This document shows positions 5,300 to 7,451 of a stretch of 7,451 nt of DNA, one piece after another. The notes below the pieces were generated by a model. That model saw nothing but the letters and a program-made list of their open reading frames with translations. It ran no database searches and had not been told where the DNA came from. Source of the DNA: Verrucomicrobiota bacterium (GTDB lineage Bacteria > Verrucomicrobiota > Verrucomicrobiia > Limisphaerales > SXQI01); NCBI GenBank assembly GCA_008933045.1, contig WBXJ01000151.1:1-7451 (forward strand), in the 5' to 3' direction. Positions within the stretch are counted from its first letter, which is position 1, and each line of letters begins with the position of its first letter. The translations under genes were made by a program, and so were the position numbers.

Positions 5300-7399
5300 A
5301 TGTACCAACTTTTCCAACTCGCAACCGTTCTATGTTTGAGCTTGGTCACTTTGACCGCCAGAGAGTTGGTGCCGGTGCCACAAGTTTTTCTACAGGAGAT
5401 TGCACACCATCGGGAGATCATGTCCGGATTGGGATCGGGTCGAATTGAGTCCGTGATTTCGGTCAATGGATTTGCGCGTGTGCTGCAAGGCGGGAAATGG
5501 TTCTCGCGGATTGGCAAGGAGTGGCGCGAAGTTCCGGGATTGCCAAGGCCTGAAGGGATGCAAGCCACGGCACCGAATGGGGATGTCTACCAAATCTCCG
5601 CCGTGGGATTGCAACGGAAAGTGTCGGATGGATGGCAATCGGTCCAGATGGCGGACAAGTCCGGGCGGGTCTGGGGAACGGAGAACGGATTGGGACTGGG
5701 GTTTGATTCGGCGGGGCAACTCTGGTTTGCAAGCAAGGCGGGCGTCGCCTGCAGGGAGGGAAAAGGATGGCGATTTTTCGAGGGCAAGGACGGTTTGCCG
5801 TGGAACGATTTTACGTGCGTCACAGCCGGATTAAATGGAGAGATGTGGTTCGGGACGCACCTCGGAGCGATCCGTTGGGATGGAAAGGATTTTCATTATC
5901 GGCAGGGTCCTCGGTGGTTGCCCAACGATGATGTCCACAGTATCGCCATGGATCTTGAGGGTCGGGCATGGTTCGGCACGGCGGGCGGCTTGGGGATGAT
6001 AGAACGCCGATCCATGACGCTTGCGGACAAGGCCGAGGTTTATGAGCAGGAGATCGAAAAATATATCAAACGCACTCCCTTTGGATATGTCGCCGAGGGA
6101 CCGTTGCAGGTAGCTGGCGACAAATCCACCTCCAAACCGAACGACTCGGACAACGATGGATTATGGACGGCGATGTATGGTGCGGGCGAATGCTTCGCTT
6201 ACGGCGCGACGAAGGACGCCAAAGCCAAATCGCGTGCGAAAAAGGCGTTTGAGGCGCTGCGATTTTTGCAAAAAGTAACCCAAGGCGGATCGCATGCACC
6301 GCCCAAGGGGTATGTGGCGCGGACGATTCGCTCCAAGGATTTGACGGATCCGAATGTCGGGCGGATCGCCCATGATATCCAGGAGCGTAAAGGCGATGAA
6401 CTGTGGAAAGTGTATGAACCACGTTGGCCAAAAAGCGCAGATGGCGAATGGTTCTGGAAAGGTGACACGAGCAGTGACGAATTAGATGGGCATTTCTTTT
6501 TTTACCCGCTTTATCACGATCTTGTTGCGGAAACAGTGGAGGAGAAGGAGCGCGTCCGAGAGGTGGTGCGGGATCTGGCGGATCATTTTCTTGCGAACGA
6601 TTTCAATCTGATTGATCACGATGGCACCCCCACGCGCTGGGGTGTTTACAATCCGAAATCATTAAACATGGATCCGCGTTGGTGGGCCGAGCGGGGACTC
6701 AATTCGCTGAGCATCCTGACCTACCTGAGTGTCGCGCATTACCTGACGGGCGACGAAAAATACGAGGCCGCAATGCGAAAACTGATTGATCAGCATGGCT
6801 ATGCCCAAAACCTGATGTTCCCGAAGTTGCAATACGGACCAGGCTCCGGAAACCAATCGGATGATGAGATGGCGATTATGTGTTTCTACACGCTCCAGCG
6901 ATGTTCCAAGGATGCAAAACTAAAAAACCTCGCACGCTACTCGTTTTACGCCTACACGATGAACGAGGCACCCGAGTTGAATCCTTTTTTCAATTTCGCC
7001 TACGCCGCCCACGGGCTTGGGGCAAGCATCACGAATCTCTGGGGCTCCTACAAAGTCGAACCGCCGACGGGTTGGTTTGAGGATTCGATCGCGGCTCTGC
7101 GAGGTTTTTCCCTAGATCGCCTCGACTGGTCGCATCGGAATTCGCACCGGCTTGATCTGGTGCCGCTGGGGCAATTGACCGCGAAAGATCTTTATTCACC
7201 GGAGGATTCCCCACGCGGTTATCGCACGAATGGGAAGGTGTTGCCTGTAGAGAATCGCCATTTTGGACATTGGAATACTGATCCCTGGCACCTGGATTAT
7301 GGCGGAAGCGGACGTGAATTAGGGGCGGGAACGGTTTATCTTCTTCCCTACTACATGGGACTTTATCACGGCTACATCCAAAAACCCACGGTCCAATAA
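5300..7399 (+). CDS. Probable exported protein: beta-propeller repeats fused to a helical (alpha/alpha)-barrel-like domain, function unknown
   Basis: The 699-residue product starts with a hydrophobic segment (residues 4-20, up to LTA), probably a signal peptide, though its n-region lacks Lys or Arg. Residues about 50-235 hold propeller repeats of the two-component-regulator (Reg_prop) type, with the recurring pattern G-x-[LMA]-W-F-[GA]-[ST]: GQLWFAS (139-145), GEMWFGT (180-186), GRAWFGT (221-227), plus weaker copies before them (GDVYQIS, GRVWGTE). Residues about 240-695 form a mostly helical region with striking motifs: NDSDNDGLWTAMYGAGECFAY (281-301), WFWKGDTSSDELDGHFF (384-400), DGTPTRWGVYNPKSLN (441-456), AERGLNSLSIL (463-473), NQSDDEMAI (518-526), NPFFNFAYAAHG (561-572), LDWSHRNSHRLDL (608-620) and LLPYYMGLYHGYI (681-693). 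This pattern resembles (alpha/alpha)6-barrel glycosidases or polysaccharide lyases, but I cannot name a family, and no enzyme activity is shown. There is no histidine kinase or output domain, so it is not a hybrid sensor. A stop at 5291-5293 makes ATG 5300 the first start; the ribosome site is weak. Confidence 0.85.
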   Translation: MYQLFQLATVLCLSLVTLTARELVPVPQVFLQEIAHHREIMSGLGSGRIESVISVNGFARVLQGGKWFSRIGKEWREVPGLPRPEGMQATAPNGDVYQISAVGLQRKVSDGWQSVQMADKSGRVWGTENGLGLGFDSAGQLWFASKAGVACREGKGWRFFEGKDGLPWNDFTCVTAGLNGEMWFGTHLGAIRWDGKDFHYRQGPRWLPNDDVHSIAMDLEGRAWFGTAGGLGMIERRSMTLADKAEVYEQEIEKYIKRTPFGYVAEGPLQVAGDKSTSKPNDSDNDGLWTAMYGAGECFAYGATKDAKAKSRAKKAFEALRFLQKVTQGGSHAPPKGYVARTIRSKDLTDPNVGRIAHDIQERKGDELWKVYEPRWPKSADGEWFWKGDTSSDELDGHFFFYPLYHDLVAETVEEKERVREVVRDLADHFLANDFNLIDHDGTPTRWGVYNPKSLNMDPRWWAERGLNSLSILTYLSVAHYLTGDEKYEAAMRKLIDQHGYAQNLMFPKLQYGPGSGNQSDDEMAIMCFYTLQRCSKDAKLKNLARYSFYAYTMNEAPELNPFFNFAYAAHGLGASITNLWGSYKVEPPTGWFEDSIAALRGFSLDRLDWSHRNSHRLDLVPLGQLTAKDLYSPEDSPRGYRTNGKVLPVENRHFGHWNTDPWHLDYGGSGRELGAGTVYLLPYYMGLYHGYIQKPTVQ

Positions 7400-7451
7400 G
7401 TAGCCCATTCCCAACGGACGAATTGAGGAACTAAGGTTCCAGTTCGGAGGG

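Noticed and set aside
7427..7440. GGAAC-TAAG-GTTCC hairpin after the propeller gene
   Set aside because: The stem is only 5 bp, there is no T-tract after it, and the window ends 11 bases later, so a terminator cannot be supported.

Overview
The window reads as a chromosomal segment of a Gram-negative bacterium. It carries part of a tripartite RND efflux system with an outer-membrane lipoprotein factor, a diaminopimelate (lysine/peptidoglycan) gene pair followed by folK, and a large, probably exported, propeller-containing protein. The weak Shine-Dalgarno signals, the dapA-dapB-folK order, and the style of FolK and of the propeller protein make me lean towards the Verrucomicrobiota/PVC group. 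That is an inference from memory of such proteins, not a demonstrated placement.

Layout, left to right. (1) Positions 3-962: the C-terminal third of an AcrB-type RND pump, cut by the window edge. (2) Positions 959-2350: a NodT/OprM-type outer-membrane factor, overlapping the pump gene by ATGA and so translationally coupled to it. The periplasmic adaptor is not in the window and probably lies upstream. (3) Positions 2351-2948: about 600 bases with no intact gene. On the minus strand lies what looks like the remnant of a protein-coding gene, open through 2284-2946 except for one in-frame TGA. A hairpin-forming inverted repeat sits just before dapA. (4) Positions 2949-5150: dapA, dapB and folK, all on the plus strand with gaps of 27 and 30 nt, probably one operon. 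DapA and DapB catalyse consecutive steps from aspartate semialdehyde to tetrahydrodipicolinate. FolK makes a folate precursor and is probably carried along as a housekeeping passenger. (5) Positions 5151-5299: a short gap with only tiny doubtful ORFs. (6) Positions 5300-7399: a 699-residue protein with an N-terminal hydrophobic segment, beta-propeller (Reg_prop-like) repeats, and a long C-terminal helical region with conserved-looking acidic and aromatic motifs, which resembles an (alpha/alpha)-barrel enzyme domain of unknown activity.

The pump, dap and folK genes are ordinary housekeeping or defence functions. The propeller/helical-barrel protein and the minus-strand remnant are the parts least explained by known biology. 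I see no RNA genes, CRISPR array, insertion sequence, integron site or clear rho-independent terminator.
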